From positions 1 through 38,681 of the forward strand of contig NZ_JABBVZ010000035.1 of assembly GCF_012933365.1 (NCBI RefSeq): a DNA stretch of 38,681 nt, read 5' to 3'. This document shows, in pieces, positions 9,126 to 18,084 of the stretch. The notes beneath the pieces were generated by a model. The model saw nothing but the letters and a program-made list of their open reading frames with translations. It was not told where the DNA came from and did no database searches. This stretch comes from Sulfobacillus harzensis. Its GTDB lineage: Bacteria > Bacillota > Sulfobacillia > Sulfobacillales > Sulfobacillaceae. Position 1 is the stretch's first letter; each line of letters begins with the position of its first letter. The translations under genes and the position numbers were made by a program.

Positions 9126-9723
9126 CCTCTACCTGGTGCGGCATGGAGAAACGCGTCCGACCCCGAGTCAGGACCCTCGGCTGTGGGAACTAACGGACAA
9201 GGGCAAACGTGATGCCCGGGCATTGGGCCGCCTCATCCCCTGGGATTCCGTCGGTAAAGTGGTCGCCAGTCCCGAGTCAAAAGCCCAGCAAACCGCCCAT
9301 TGGCTCACTTTGGGAACCCCCTTTAACCATGAGTTGGAGGTGCTCGATGGGCTTCACGAGCTGGCAGCGCCTTTTGTTTCCGACCCGCTTCTGTTTCGGA
9401 GCCAACTTCAGGCGTACTTTGCCGGAAAGCCCCAACCGGGATGGGAGCCGCTTGAGGCGGCCCGGATGCGCATTCTCGACGCTCTGGACCATGCCTTGAC
9501 GCTGGCCTTTCCCAAAGCGGCGGTAGCCGTATCGCACGGACGAATTTTGACGGTGCTCTTAAGCGCGATTACGGGCCGCCTCCCGTCTCTCGATGCCTGG
9601 GAAAAAATTGCCATGCCCGACCTTGCCCGTGTCAATCTTGAACACCGCGTCATTGAGATCCCGTTCGGCATAACCTTGCACCCGGACCGGGGCAACATGC
9701 CCACCGGCAAACCCCGGATTTAG
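9118..9723 (+). CDS. Histidine phosphatase (phosphoglycerate-mutase-like) family protein
   Basis: A 201-residue protein beginning MPSLYLVRHGET, which holds the phospho-acceptor RHG motif at residues 8-10. The second catalytic histidine is in AVAVSHGRILTVLL. The supporting arginine of the family usually sits in a SPxxRAxQTA motif; here the segment reads SPESKAQQTA, with Lys in place of Arg, which is unusual and may change activity. The start ATG lies within the last codons of the Fn3 gene (overlap ATGCCTAG). Members dephosphorylate sugars, nucleotides or proteins, and the substrate is not predictable. It converges with the histidine kinase on the other strand with only 14 bases between. Confidence 0.85.
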   Translation: MPSLYLVRHGETRPTPSQDPRLWELTDKGKRDARALGRLIPWDSVGKVVASPESKAQQTAHWLTLGTPFNHELEVLDGLHELAAPFVSDPLLFRSQLQAYFAGKPQPGWEPLEAARMRILDALDHALTLAFPKAAVAVSHGRILTVLLSAITGRLPSLDAWEKIAMPDLARVNLEHRVIEIPFGITLHPDRGNMPTGKPRI

Positions 9724-9737
9724 CCGGGAGAGCGTCC

Positions 9738-11537
9738 CTACCCTTGGCTTGCCCCCTTTTCAACGTCCGGCAGCGAAACGGGATAATCGAAGCCTGGGCC
9801 TGCATCGGATCCTCGATCATCTTCCGGCAGCTCGACGATCATGCAACAGCCCAACCCTTTTCCCGCGCTTTCCGCACGGATTCGTCCTCCGTGCTGCGTT
9901 ACGATTTCCTGGACCAGCGCCAACCCCAAACCGCTGTTGGCCGTTGGAAGGTGATGCACCGGCGGCAGGCTGCCCTGGAAAAACCAACGGAATAGCGCGT
10001 CACCACTCTCCGGATCGAATCCCACGCCGGTATCCCGGACGGTCAACAACACAACCGGTGCCTGCCGCGTCAGCTCCACCTGAATGCGCCCACCTTTAGG
10101 CGTGAACTTGAGCGCATTGGTCAGTAGATTGTCTAAGACTTGTCTTAGACGGGCCGAGTCCCCCACGATTCGGACGGACGGTGCAAGAGACATCTCGAGC
10201 CCAACCCCCAAGCCTCCCGCTCGCTCTTTTAGAGCGTTAACTTCATGGAACACCAGTCTGTCAAGGAGCAGCGGCTCACGGTCCACGCGCAGGCGTCCGG
10301 CCGTGATGCGGGCCAAATCCATGAGATCTGTCACCAAACGGGTTTGGACGGCGATATGGTCATTGATTGTGGTGAGACAGGCGGCAACGGAGTCCTTTGT
10401 GAGAGCCTCTGCCATCGGCATTTCAAGGATCGGATCGAGCATCTCTTGGAGCGTATCCGCCGCGAGCTGCATCACATTGAGTTGATTGCGAAGTTCGTGC
10501 GCCAGTCCAGCCTGCCATTCCTGTTGATGGGCGCGCGCCCGATCAACAGCCAGCACCAGCCGTAGAACGTCGGCGCACGCGGAAACCAGACCCCGATGTT
10601 CGGAAGATAACACGTAGGGCCTCCGGAAGTAACAGGCGATGGCTGCCAAAGCTTGGCCCTCAGGCGCTACTACGGGGTGAAAGTATACCGCGCGGACCCC
10701 CGATTGAAGGGCCGCCTCGCGAAGTTCCGTCCAGCGGGCATCCGTGGCGATGTCAACGACCTCCACCCCGCGTCCTGCCGCCACCGCCCAAGCCACCGGT
10801 TGCGGATGGTCGCGATATAGGGCTTGCGCACGTTCACGATATGCCCCAGGGAGGTGTGGAGCGTAGAGGGTGAGTCCGACGATGCCCGGCGGCCAACGCA
10901 AAATGCCGGCCATCGCGCCGGGAATCTGGGATTCCAATGTATCGATAATGCGATCCAGGACCCACGCCAAGGGGGCGTTAAGGCCAATCCCCGCCAGAAC
11001 CGTGCTAAGTATATCCATCCGAGATCTGGCTGGATGGCGCGAGGTCTCTCGGCTGCGGGCTAGGAGTGGACGAGTCCATTCCACGGCCATGGCCACCGCC
11101 GCCGGGTCAGGGGTTGGGGAAGACCAAAAAACAGCGAGTACGTGGTCTGGAGCCACCGGTTCGAGAATTCCCTCTACCATGTTAGACTGCCGAAGCCAGT
11201 CCTCCCACCGTTGCGGCAGCGTTTCCGCCGAATTGACCGACCACTGAGTCCGCTGTCGAATTCCTATGAGCCCGTCTTGGGGCAGGGAATCCACGCTCGG
11301 ATCCCGCCCGTTGCCCCAAACCGACGCACCGCGATCCCCGGTTTTCCAGCTCAACCCCACATGACAATGCGGGAGTGCATCGGACAGAGCTTCAACGACC
11401 GCCGCGTGCAAAATGTCTGGCGATGCCTCGTGTGATACGAGGGAAAAGACCCTGGGAAACTTTTCGGCCAGTGTAGCCGCAACTTCGGACAGCGTCACAC
11501 CCTGGCACCCCCAAAAAATGGTTTCAATGAACGACAT
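9738..11537 (-). CDS. Soluble GAF-domain sensor histidine kinase, orphan
   Basis: A 599-residue protein if read from ATG 11537, which has no clear ribosome site. GTG 11498 (MTLSEVAATL) has GGGGGTG seven bases upstream and is a good alternative. No membrane segment is present. A first sensor-like region spans about 40-165, and a GAF-like domain about 180-335 (SQIPGAMAGILRW, RAVYFHPVVAPEGQALAAIA). The H-box is GLAHELRNQLNVM with His347. The N-box is DNLLTNALKFTPKGG, then DTGVGF and a G2 box SGLGLALVQEIV. All autokinase motifs are intact. No response regulator is next to it, so the partner is elsewhere or the kinase feeds a shared regulator. Confidence 0.9.
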   Translation of the reverse strand: MSFIETIFWGCQGVTLSEVAATLAEKFPRVFSLVSHEASPDILHAAVVEALSDALPHCHVGLSWKTGDRGASVWGNGRDPSVDSLPQDGLIGIRQRTQWSVNSAETLPQRWEDWLRQSNMVEGILEPVAPDHVLAVFWSSPTPDPAAVAMAVEWTRPLLARSRETSRHPARSRMDILSTVLAGIGLNAPLAWVLDRIIDTLESQIPGAMAGILRWPPGIVGLTLYAPHLPGAYRERAQALYRDHPQPVAWAVAAGRGVEVVDIATDARWTELREAALQSGVRAVYFHPVVAPEGQALAAIACYFRRPYVLSSEHRGLVSACADVLRLVLAVDRARAHQQEWQAGLAHELRNQLNVMQLAADTLQEMLDPILEMPMAEALTKDSVAACLTTINDHIAVQTRLVTDLMDLARITAGRLRVDREPLLLDRLVFHEVNALKERAGGLGVGLEMSLAPSVRIVGDSARLRQVLDNLLTNALKFTPKGGRIQVELTRQAPVVLLTVRDTGVGFDPESGDALFRWFFQGSLPPVHHLPTANSGLGLALVQEIVTQHGGRIRAESAGKGLGCCMIVELPEDDRGSDAGPGFDYPVSLPDVEKGASQG

Positions 11538-11587
11538 TCTTCGGCCGCTAAACTAATTCCTTCCTTGCTGAACAAAAATTCGGAATA

Positions 11588-12553
11588 TCAGGGATCAATC
11601 CCGTGACGGCATTCCTTTGAGCCAAACCGCGACCAGTCAACGGCCGACGCCCGTGGCAAGGACGGCAGCGCCCCTTCCCGGGAAGCCGCCAACGAACCCA
11701 CATGCACGGCCAGGCGGAGAGCGCGACTCCAGGAATACCCATGTGTGAGCGCCCATACCAAGGCCCCGTCGAAGGCGTCCCCCGCGGCGGTAGGATCGAC
11801 GGCTTCCACCGCGTCAGCAGAAACTCGCTCTTCGCGGCCCGAGCGGTGCGCGGCAAAAGCGCCCTACGCCCCCAAGGTGACGACAACCCATTGCAAACGG
11901 GGAAATCGCGCAAACAACGTCCGGGCCCCCCGAGTCAAGTCCACCTGCTCGGATAGACTGGCCCCCATAATCTGGGCAAACTCCCCGCGATTCGGCGTCA
12001 GCACGGTGGCGCGCTCGAGAATGTCAGCGGTCATGTCCGTAGCAGGTGCTGGGTCAAGGACAACCGTTCCGCCGCGCATTAGCATCTCATCCATCGCGGC
12101 AGCCGTTGCAGCCGGTGAAATTTCTCCCTGCACCATCAGTATCCGCGCGTCGCCCCAGTGGGCGGCGAGTGAACGTACCGCATCGGGTTCCAGCAGACGG
12201 TTGGTTCCGGACACGTGCAAAATGTATTGGCCATCCGGAGAAATCACCGGAACAGCATAGGACGTGGAAGCGGCTTTCAAGGTTAATATCCCCCGGTCGT
12301 CTCCCACTTCCACTCTGGCCATATCCCGCATCATTTGGCCTAAGACGTCCTCCCCCACCGTGCCAATGAGGAGAGGATGGCCACCTAGGCGGGATACTTG
12401 GGCCGCTTGGTTGAATCCCTTGCCGCCAGCAAAGATGCCGCCCTTAGACGCGATCAGCGTCTCCCCAGGTCCCGGTGCACGCTCCAACCAAACCGGCAGA
12501 TCAACCACCAAACTCCCCACCACAATGACCTCAAACTTCTGATCCATCAGCAT
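11588..12553 (-). pseudogene. PfkB/ribokinase-family sugar kinase interrupted by one TAG
   Basis: ATG 12553 follows AAGGAGG and opens a ribokinase-type kinase: VVGSLVVDLPVWLERAPGPG, GGIFAGGKGFNQAAQVSRLG, GTVGEDVLGQMM, LTPNRGEFA. After VVVTLGA a TAG at 11864-11866 stops translation at residue 229. The same frame then continues without shift through GAFAAHRSG and the catalytic signature VDPTAAGDAFDGALVWAL, ending at 11588. The full product would be 321 residues, the normal size. The stop falls where relatives carry Lys, Gln or Arg in the TLGxxGA turn. It removes the catalytic Asp and anion hole, so the truncated form cannot be active. Causes are a nonsense mutation, a base-call error or readthrough. 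Confidence 0.8.
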
Positions 12554-12863
12554 CCCGCCCTCCTTGTCCGCCAGAAACCTCGCCATGACGGGGATCGCCG
12601 CAACATTTACCGTTCCATATTGCGACTCGCCAACCCCATGGATTCATTCGTCGCCTGAGAGCCTTTTCCTTGAATGATGCCCGAGAAGGCTTGGGGAGGA
12701 CTGGGAACGGGACATGAAGCCTGCCTCGTGGAATCGACCTCCGAGGCGCCTTTTCACCCCTCCGAATTTCCCAAAAGATGGCCCCTATCCCAAGAAGGAC
12801 ATTTTCCCTAAATGTCGAAAGTCTCTTGCTTATATCTTGCGATAAACTGAAGGAGGTTACTCG
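12554..12863. other. Spacer between divergent sugar kinase and binding protein
   Basis: A 310-bp spacer with no supported gene. It should hold both promoters. The last 40 bases before the lipoprotein are A/T-rich and end in GATAAACTGA (12841-12850) directly against AGGAGG, and a GTCGAAAG sequence lies near 12814. I could not fix a -35/-10 pair with confidence. Confidence 0.4.
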
Positions 12864-14642
12864 ATGCTACCACATGTTTCGGCGTCATCGAAGCCATCTG
12901 GACTTCGTGCCAAAAAGAAGCTCTCCCTGGGAGCAGCATTGGCCGCCGTCATGATGTTCGCTGCCGCCTGCGGAAGCACAGCGACCAAGGGTTCGACCAC
13001 TAGTGCCAGCACCGGGTCGCCTAATCCCAACGGCGTCATTAATTATGCGGAGACGCCCGATTCCAGCCTTAACTGGTTCCTTCCCATTGTCAACGCCAGC
13101 TATGACAGCATTCAAAATTTCCAGTTCATCTACCAGATGTACAAGCCTCTTTTGTGGGTGAACGCCAATTACAGCATCAACTGGAATTCCTCGATTGCCA
13201 AGAAAATTACCTACAACAAGGCTGGTACCGTGTACCATGTCTTCCTACACAAGAAATGGCACTGGTCCAATGGCCAGCCTGTGACCAGCAAGGATGTACT
13301 GTTCTCATGGGACGTGATTAAGGAAGCTTCATCACCTCAAGCCCCCGCTCCCTGGCCTTATGTTGGTGCCGGTACCGGCGACATCCCCAATGGGGTTCAG
13401 AGCGTGGTGGCTAACAACCCCTATGAGGTCACCTTCACACTCAAGAAGCCGGCCAATCAGCAATGGTTCATCTTCAACGGGATCATCCAGGTTGTCCCCA
13501 TGCCGAGTGCGGCCTGGGACATTCATAAGAACATCTTGAACGAGGTCAAGTACCTGGGTTCGGAAGGCAGCAATCCCCAGTTTGACCAGGTAGTTGACGG
13601 CCCGTTTAAGATTGGCCGCACCAAACGCGATCAATATTGGGAGCTCGTGCCCAATCCCAAATACAATGGACACAAGAGCAAGGTCAAGGCCCTCTACTTT
13701 GACTATGAGGGCTCCTCCTCAAGTGAATTTGCGGCCTTGAAAACCGGCACGGTCAACGTCGGATATCTCGACTTATCCCAATATGGATCCAAGAGCGTCC
13801 TCACCAATCTCGGGGACGTGATTACGCCTGAATATCTATTCGGGTATTTTGAGACGCAGCTCAACATGTTCCCCGGGTCGCCGGTAAAGTCCCTGCTGGA
13901 CAAGCTCTACGTCCGCCAGGCGTTGCAAATGAGTCTTAACCGCCAGGCGATCAACCAGGACATCTATCATGGCTACGCGCCCCCGATTGATGGACCAATT
14001 CCCCAAACGCCCAAGACCCAATTCTTTGACCCTGCGCTGGCAAAGAATCCATATCCGTACAGCCCCGCCAAGGCGCGGAAGCTCTTAGAAAGCCATGGAT
14101 GGAAGATGGTCAACGGCGTAATGACCCGTCATGGACAGCCATTAGCACTGAGCCTGGCCTATCCCACCGGTACGCAATCGGAAACGACGGAAGTCCAACT
14201 GATGCAAGCCGACTGGGCCAAGGCCGGGATTAAGGTCTCCCTGCAGAGTATGCAGGCCAACCAGTTGGAGGAGATAACCTACACGCCCTCCGAGTCGGCC
14301 CATTGGGACATGGCCACGGGTCTGGCCTGGTTCTATGACGGCCCCGGCTATTGGCCGACCGGCGGTCAGTTGTTCGCGAGCAATGCGCCATCGGGATTCG
14401 GTTACAGCAATTCAACCGAAGACGCCTTGATTCAGGCGACCCACCAGCCTTATCCGACCGCGCAACAATCGCTGAATGCGTTCTACAAATACGAGGACTT
14501 TACCGCCACGCATTTGCCGGTGTTGTGGCAGAACAACGTCGGAACTTTAGCGGTTCATGCCCCCAACGTCCACGGCTCGGTCAAGTACGCCGATGCCTCA
14601 GTAGGATTCCCGCAAATGCAGTACTGGTGGGTTTCGAAATAA
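12864..14642 (+). CDS. ABC transporter substrate-binding lipoprotein, peptide/nickel type (SBP_bac_5)
   Basis: A 592-residue lipoprotein, ATG behind AAGGAGG. A basic N-terminus (RAKKKLSLG) and a hydrophobic helix end in a lipobox, FAAAC, with Cys36 as lipid anchor, followed by a Ser/Thr/Gly linker. The mature part has the family-5 signature region (YKPLLWVN, VYHVFLHKKWHWSNGQPVTS KDVLFSWD) and the C-terminal lobe (VRQALQMSLNRQAI, YSPAKARKLLESHGW). It binds peptides, oligosaccharides or similar solutes outside the cell. No permease or ATPase gene is adjacent, so it must serve a transporter encoded elsewhere. A hairpin terminator follows 12 bases after the stop. Confidence 0.93.
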   Translation: MLPHVSASSKPSGLRAKKKLSLGAALAAVMMFAAACGSTATKGSTTSASTGSPNPNGVINYAETPDSSLNWFLPIVNASYDSIQNFQFIYQMYKPLLWVNANYSINWNSSIAKKITYNKAGTVYHVFLHKKWHWSNGQPVTSKDVLFSWDVIKEASSPQAPAPWPYVGAGTGDIPNGVQSVVANNPYEVTFTLKKPANQQWFIFNGIIQVVPMPSAAWDIHKNILNEVKYLGSEGSNPQFDQVVDGPFKIGRTKRDQYWELVPNPKYNGHKSKVKALYFDYEGSSSSEFAALKTGTVNVGYLDLSQYGSKSVLTNLGDVITPEYLFGYFETQLNMFPGSPVKSLLDKLYVRQALQMSLNRQAINQDIYHGYAPPIDGPIPQTPKTQFFDPALAKNPYPYSPAKARKLLESHGWKMVNGVMTRHGQPLALSLAYPTGTQSETTEVQLMQADWAKAGIKVSLQSMQANQLEEITYTPSESAHWDMATGLAWFYDGPGYWPTGGQLFASNAPSGFGYSNSTEDALIQATHQPYPTAQQSLNAFYKYEDFTATHLPVLWQNNVGTLAVHAPNVHGSVKYADASVGFPQMQYWWVSK

Positions 14643-14654
14643 GCCGCATTCACG

Positions 14655-14684
14655 AGGAGCTGCCCCGGGCAGCTCCTCTTGTTT
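14655..14684 (+). terminator. Rho-independent terminator shared by convergent genes
   Basis: GAGGAGCTGCC (14655-14665) and GGCAGCTCCTC (14669-14679) form an 11-bp perfect stem with a three-base loop, followed by a short T-rich run (TTGTTT). It lies between the binding protein and the convergent glpK and could serve both. Confidence 0.85.
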
Positions 14685-14703
14685 ACTCCCCAAGATGACG
14701 GCG

Positions 14704-16179
14704 TCAGCTCCTAGCCCGGTCGATGGCGGCCTTCCATCCTCGGTACAGCGTCTCCCGAATGTTCTGCTCCATCTCAGGAAGAAATGGGGGATCGAACCCG
14801 AGACCTGCCGGAAGATTGTCAACGCTCAATAGTCCACGTCCCATCCCTGCCAAAAGAGCCGCCCCCCAAGCCGTGGCCTCAAGGTTCCGCGAGCGTTCGA
14901 CCGCCGTCCCCAAAATGTCGGCCTGAAACTGCAGCAGGAACCCATTTTTCGCTGCCCCGCCGTCCACTCTCAGCGCCTCTACCCAAAGGCCCGAGTCCTC
15001 GCGCATAGCTTCCAGCACATCGCGCGATTGATAGGCAATCGCCTCCAAGGCGGCCCGCACTAGATGGGCTCGATCGGTGCCACGCGTGATCCCCGTAATG
15101 ATGCCCCGGGCCCCTTCATCCCAATAGGGGGCACCCAGCCCGGAAAAGGCCGGCACCAAATACACGCCCCCCGTGTCTGGGACCGAACGCGCCAGCGCTT
15201 CGGCTTCCTCCGAACGGCCAATGAGTTGCAACTCATCCCGCAGCCATTGCACCACCGCACCGCTGGCAAAAACCGATCCCTCCAGGGCATAGGTCACGTC
15301 TCCGGAAATCGACCAGGCCACCGTGGTCAGAAGACCATGGCGCGACGGTACGGGTCTTTGGCCGGTATTCATGAGGACAAAGGACCCCGTGCCGTACGTG
15401 TTTTTCACCATACCGGGTTTGAGGCATCCCTGCCCCAATAGCGCCGCCTGCTGATCGCCCGCCATGCCGGTCACGGGGATGACACGTCCCAGCCACTGGC
15501 GATCAATTTCACCGATCTCCCCCGCTGAGGCGCCCACCTCGGGACACATCGCTGGTGGGATGTCGAGAATCTGCAATAATTGCTCATCCCAGGTCAAGTC
15601 ATGAATGTTGAACATGAGGGTGCGGGAAGCATTGGAGACGTCCGTACGGTGAAGGCGTCCCCCAGTCAAGCGATATACAAGCCAGGTGTCCACCGTCCCG
15701 AACAAAATATCGCCGCGTTCGGCACGACGTCGAAGTTCGGGCCTTTGTTGAAGGATCCAAGCAACCTTGGTCCCAGAAAAGTATGGGTCCAGCACCAATC
15801 CAGTCTTCTCATGAAAGACCGGTTCGAGTCCATCTTCGCGGAGCTTTTGGCAGATCGGGATGGTCCGTCGACATTGCCATCCAATCGCCGGGTGAACAGG
15901 CCTTCCGGTGTGGCGATCCCAAAGAATCGTCGTCTCCCGTTGATTCGCGATCCCTATCGCCACGATACGGTCTGTGGCGTTGGGAACGGCGCCAAGACAA
16001 TCCTGCATGGCGGCCCAAAGTGAAAACCAAATCTCTTCCGGATCTTGTTCCAGCCATCCAGGCTCCGGATATCGCTGCGACAAGGGTCGCTGTCCCGAGG
16101 CTACAACTTCTCCGCGCTCAGTGAACAGAATGGCTCGCGAACTGGTGGTGCCCTGGTCCAGGGCGAGAAGGAGACTCAT
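14704..16179 (-). CDS. glpK: Glycerol kinase
   Basis: A 491-residue FGGY-family kinase that makes sn-glycerol 3-phosphate from glycerol and ATP. The N-terminus has the typical LALDQGTTSSRAILF phosphate loop, and the glycerol-site residues appear in GIANQRETTILWDR and WQCRRT. Later blocks are GTVDTWLVYRLTGG, NASRTLMFNI, GMAGDQQAALLGQGC, KNTYGTGSFVLMNTG, and the C-terminal VDGGAAKNGFLLQFQADILG. Length is normal and all blocks are intact. Start ATG 16179 follows a GGGGGT site. No glpF or glpD is nearby. Glycerol is a common organic substrate for mixotrophic acidophiles, but the use here is inference. Confidence 0.96.
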   Translation of the reverse strand: MSLLLALDQGTTSSRAILFTERGEVVASGQRPLSQRYPEPGWLEQDPEEIWFSLWAAMQDCLGAVPNATDRIVAIGIANQRETTILWDRHTGRPVHPAIGWQCRRTIPICQKLREDGLEPVFHEKTGLVLDPYFSGTKVAWILQQRPELRRRAERGDILFGTVDTWLVYRLTGGRLHRTDVSNASRTLMFNIHDLTWDEQLLQILDIPPAMCPEVGASAGEIGEIDRQWLGRVIPVTGMAGDQQAALLGQGCLKPGMVKNTYGTGSFVLMNTGQRPVPSRHGLLTTVAWSISGDVTYALEGSVFASGAVVQWLRDELQLIGRSEEAEALARSVPDTGGVYLVPAFSGLGAPYWDEGARGIITGITRGTDRAHLVRAALEAIAYQSRDVLEAMREDSGLWVEALRVDGGAAKNGFLLQFQADILGTAVERSRNLEATAWGAALLAGMGRGLLSVDNLPAGLGFDPPFLPEMEQNIRETLYRGWKAAIDRARS

Positions 16180-16220
16180 CCACTTACCCCCAAAACGACG
16201 TTGGTCTGTTTCAAGACTCG

Positions 16221-16811
16221 TTAGCTCATCGTGCGGCCGCCCGGCGAATGATGACGGGGCTGAGGAATATATTGCATAGCGACAAACAAGAAAATGCCGC
16301 CATTGGTCTCTTGCTCAAAAACCCGCTGTGCGCGGAACCCCGCCCTCTCATAGACTGTGCGGGCGCGTTCATTGAAAAGCGCCACAAAGAGGCATGGGGT
16401 GTGGCGGGGCCAGAGGGTTCGGGTCAAAGCAAGAATCTCCTGCATGAAAAGCGCACCAAGCCCTTGGCCAGTAAGACCCGGGGAAAGCCCGAGCCCCAGT
16501 TCCACCTCTGAATCATGGGTCTCGAAAATGACAAAGCCCACCCGATCCCCGACCACGGTTTTCCATACCCAATGACTATTCGGCGCCCAGTTCTCGATGT
16601 CCAGCAATTCCGCCCGATCATCCGGGTCGGCGTCAAAGTCATAAAAGTCGTAGGGTGGAGGGTAATGCCAAGATGAAATGGCAACGGCGTCATCCGCCGT
16701 CATAGGTTCCCAATGAAAGATGCCCTCACCCCCAGCCAGCCCTGTCGGTTCACCATGTCGCGCCAATATCTTACCCCGGATGATGGGAAACAGCTCTGTG
16801 CCCATTAGCAT
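16221..16811 (-). CDS. GNAT-family N-acetyltransferase
   Basis: Up to 196 residues. The acetyl-CoA-binding core is visible: EVELGLGLSPGLTGQGLGAL (motif A with the Q/RxxGxG/A-type turn GLTGQGLG) followed by VALFNERARTVYERAGF (motif B). The N-terminus FHWEPMTADDAVAISSWHYP is the first strand and helix. The start is uncertain: ATG 16811 and ATG 16805 have no good ribosome site, and a start nearer the FHWEP strand is possible. It lies 41 bases upstream of glpK on the same strand and may be cotranscribed. The acceptor is unknown; small metabolites and ribosomal or other proteins are all possible in this family. Confidence 0.85.
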   Translation of the reverse strand: MLMGTELFPIIRGKILARHGEPTGLAGGEGIFHWEPMTADDAVAISSWHYPPPYDFYDFDADPDDRAELLDIENWAPNSHWVWKTVVGDRVGFVIFETHDSEVELGLGLSPGLTGQGLGALFMQEILALTRTLWPRHTPCLFVALFNERARTVYERAGFRAQRVFEQETNGGIFLFVAMQYIPQPRHHSPGGRTMS

Positions 16812-17130
16812 GTGATATCAAGAAACTTGCTAGCCCAAGCCTAAAGGACGTGACTTTCCGAGTCGGCCTTACATCCGGTTAGGGCTTACCTCAAAATAAT
16901 GCATCAAGGTGCTGCAGTTACCATTAACTGGCTTGTGGCGAAAAATTAACGAATCGTTGCCATACCCTTCGTTCTTTTGCAATCAAGCGAGATGGACGCA
17001 ACCCCATTATAGGCGTTGATTGAGGTATTGCGTTAAGCGTCGGCGCGCCGTCTAATCATGGCCAATCATCGCTCCCAATCCCGCTCAGCATCGCTATTGA
17101 TCTATAATTCAGATAAAGGAGGTGGAAAGA
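16812..17130. other. Intergenic spacer, no gene seen
   Basis: A 319-bp A/T-richer spacer between divergent genes. It should contain promoters for the acetyltransferase and for the small membrane protein. A TATAAT hexamer at 17103-17108 is too close to the ribosome site at 17115 to be a normal promoter element. No RNA gene or ORF is supported. Confidence 0.4.
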
Positions 17131-17544
17131 TTGGATGTCACATTAAGACGCCGGTTGCATTATACGTCAGATTGGTTGGCGGCCAGTGCCGGGATTTTAA
17201 CCGTAGCCGCCGCCGCTTACCTCTGGTTTGCGCCCGGAGGTGCGGGGACGAGTTGCACTGGCACTTTGCACGGTTCCTCGTGCCAGTCTCTCCCGTACGT
17301 TTTGAGCACGGGAGTCGCCTCGTTCGTGTTGACTCCACTGGTGGTTGCGCTTGCTGTATTACTCGCGGGGCTTTTGTTTCATTATCGTCGAAAGCGTCTT
17401 TTCCTGGGCGGCTTCGGAGCGGCCGTTGTGGTATTTTTGGTCGCTTCGTTTGGGATAGACTGGCCCTTTTTGCCCGCAGCGGTGTTCAGCATCATAGCAG
17501 CCTGCCTTCCCCCTATCGCCGAAGGGCGGTACGATCGGAATTAA
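17131..17544 (+). CDS. Small integral membrane protein, function unknown
   Basis: A 137-residue protein. TTG 17131 is preferred because AAAGGAGGT ends seven bases before it; the GTG at 17122 lies inside that ribosome site. Four hydrophobic segments are visible: AASAGILTVAAAAYLWF, SFVLTPLVVALAVLLAGLLF, LGGFGAAVVVFLVASFGI and PFLPAAVFSIIAACLPP. The loop between the first two holds two cysteines (SCTGTLHGSSC) that probably face outside and may form a disulfide. A basic loop, HYRRKR, marks a cytoplasmic turn. I recognise no family. Confidence 0.7.
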   Translation: MDVTLRRRLHYTSDWLAASAGILTVAAAAYLWFAPGGAGTSCTGTLHGSSCQSLPYVLSTGVASFVLTPLVVALAVLLAGLLFHYRRKRLFLGGFGAAVVVFLVASFGIDWPFLPAAVFSIIAACLPPIAEGRYDRN

Positions 17545-17558
17545 TCCTTGTGGATTAA
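17541..17558 (+). terminator. Possible weak terminator hairpin
   Basis: TTAATCC-TTGT-GGATTAA is a perfect 7-bp inverted repeat that includes the stop codon of the membrane protein gene. No U-run follows, so termination is only a possibility. Confidence 0.3.
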
Positions 17559-18084
17559 GCCGACGTGTTCTCGCGCCGGCCATAATATTTGTCCCTTGAG
17601 CGGTGATTGACGGATCGTGTGCACTTGGTGCACCGCAGATTCGCAAATCAATGGAGACGGTCGTTGGGAACCGAACCCAACTCCAGTCCTTCACAACGGG
17701 CACTAACGGTTTGACTGCATTGGAGCTTTGAATGGGCATAAGCGCCAATGTGGAATGATCGCGGGATTGTTTTGCACAAAAAGATCCGAGAAGATGGAAT
17801 ACTGGTTGGTGCCCACAGCAAATACCTGAAGCAGCTACCGGATCCTGCTGGACTCTCCAATACCAGGAACAACTTCCCGCCGTCTACCGGGATGTCGACG
17901 TCACCGGTTGACGTTTGAAAGACTACCCCTTGCTGAGCGAGAATACTCGGCAGCACGGGCAATACCGGCCCAGGTTGCGGCGTAAAAATCGTCCAGGCCG
18001 TACCGCGAACGGTGAATATGTTGCATTTTCACTCATACGAAGCTCCCTCCCCTGAGCTCCATTCCAAAATATGGAAGGGTGTGC
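17559..18084. other. Gene-poor spacer, no supported feature
   Basis: About 525 bp without a convincing gene. A minus-strand frame over 17648-17962 reads partly protein-like (GKLFLVLESPAGSG) but has no ribosome site or recognisable domain. It may be eroded coding sequence next to the transposon remnant. Confidence 0.35.

Noticed and set aside
11864-11866. UAG recoding (pyrrolysine or suppressed amber) as the cause of the internal stops
   Set aside because: Several intact genes in the window end in TAG, TGA and TAA stops also interrupt genes here, and no suppressor tRNA is seen; kept only as a testable alternative.
17103-17108. TATAAT as -10 of the small membrane protein gene
   Set aside because: Transcription would start inside the ribosome site at 17115-17122, and no -35 sits at the right distance.
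17648-17962. Minus-strand frame with protein-like stretches
   Set aside because: No ribosome site, no recognisable domain and no continuation into neighbouring frames that would support a pseudogene.
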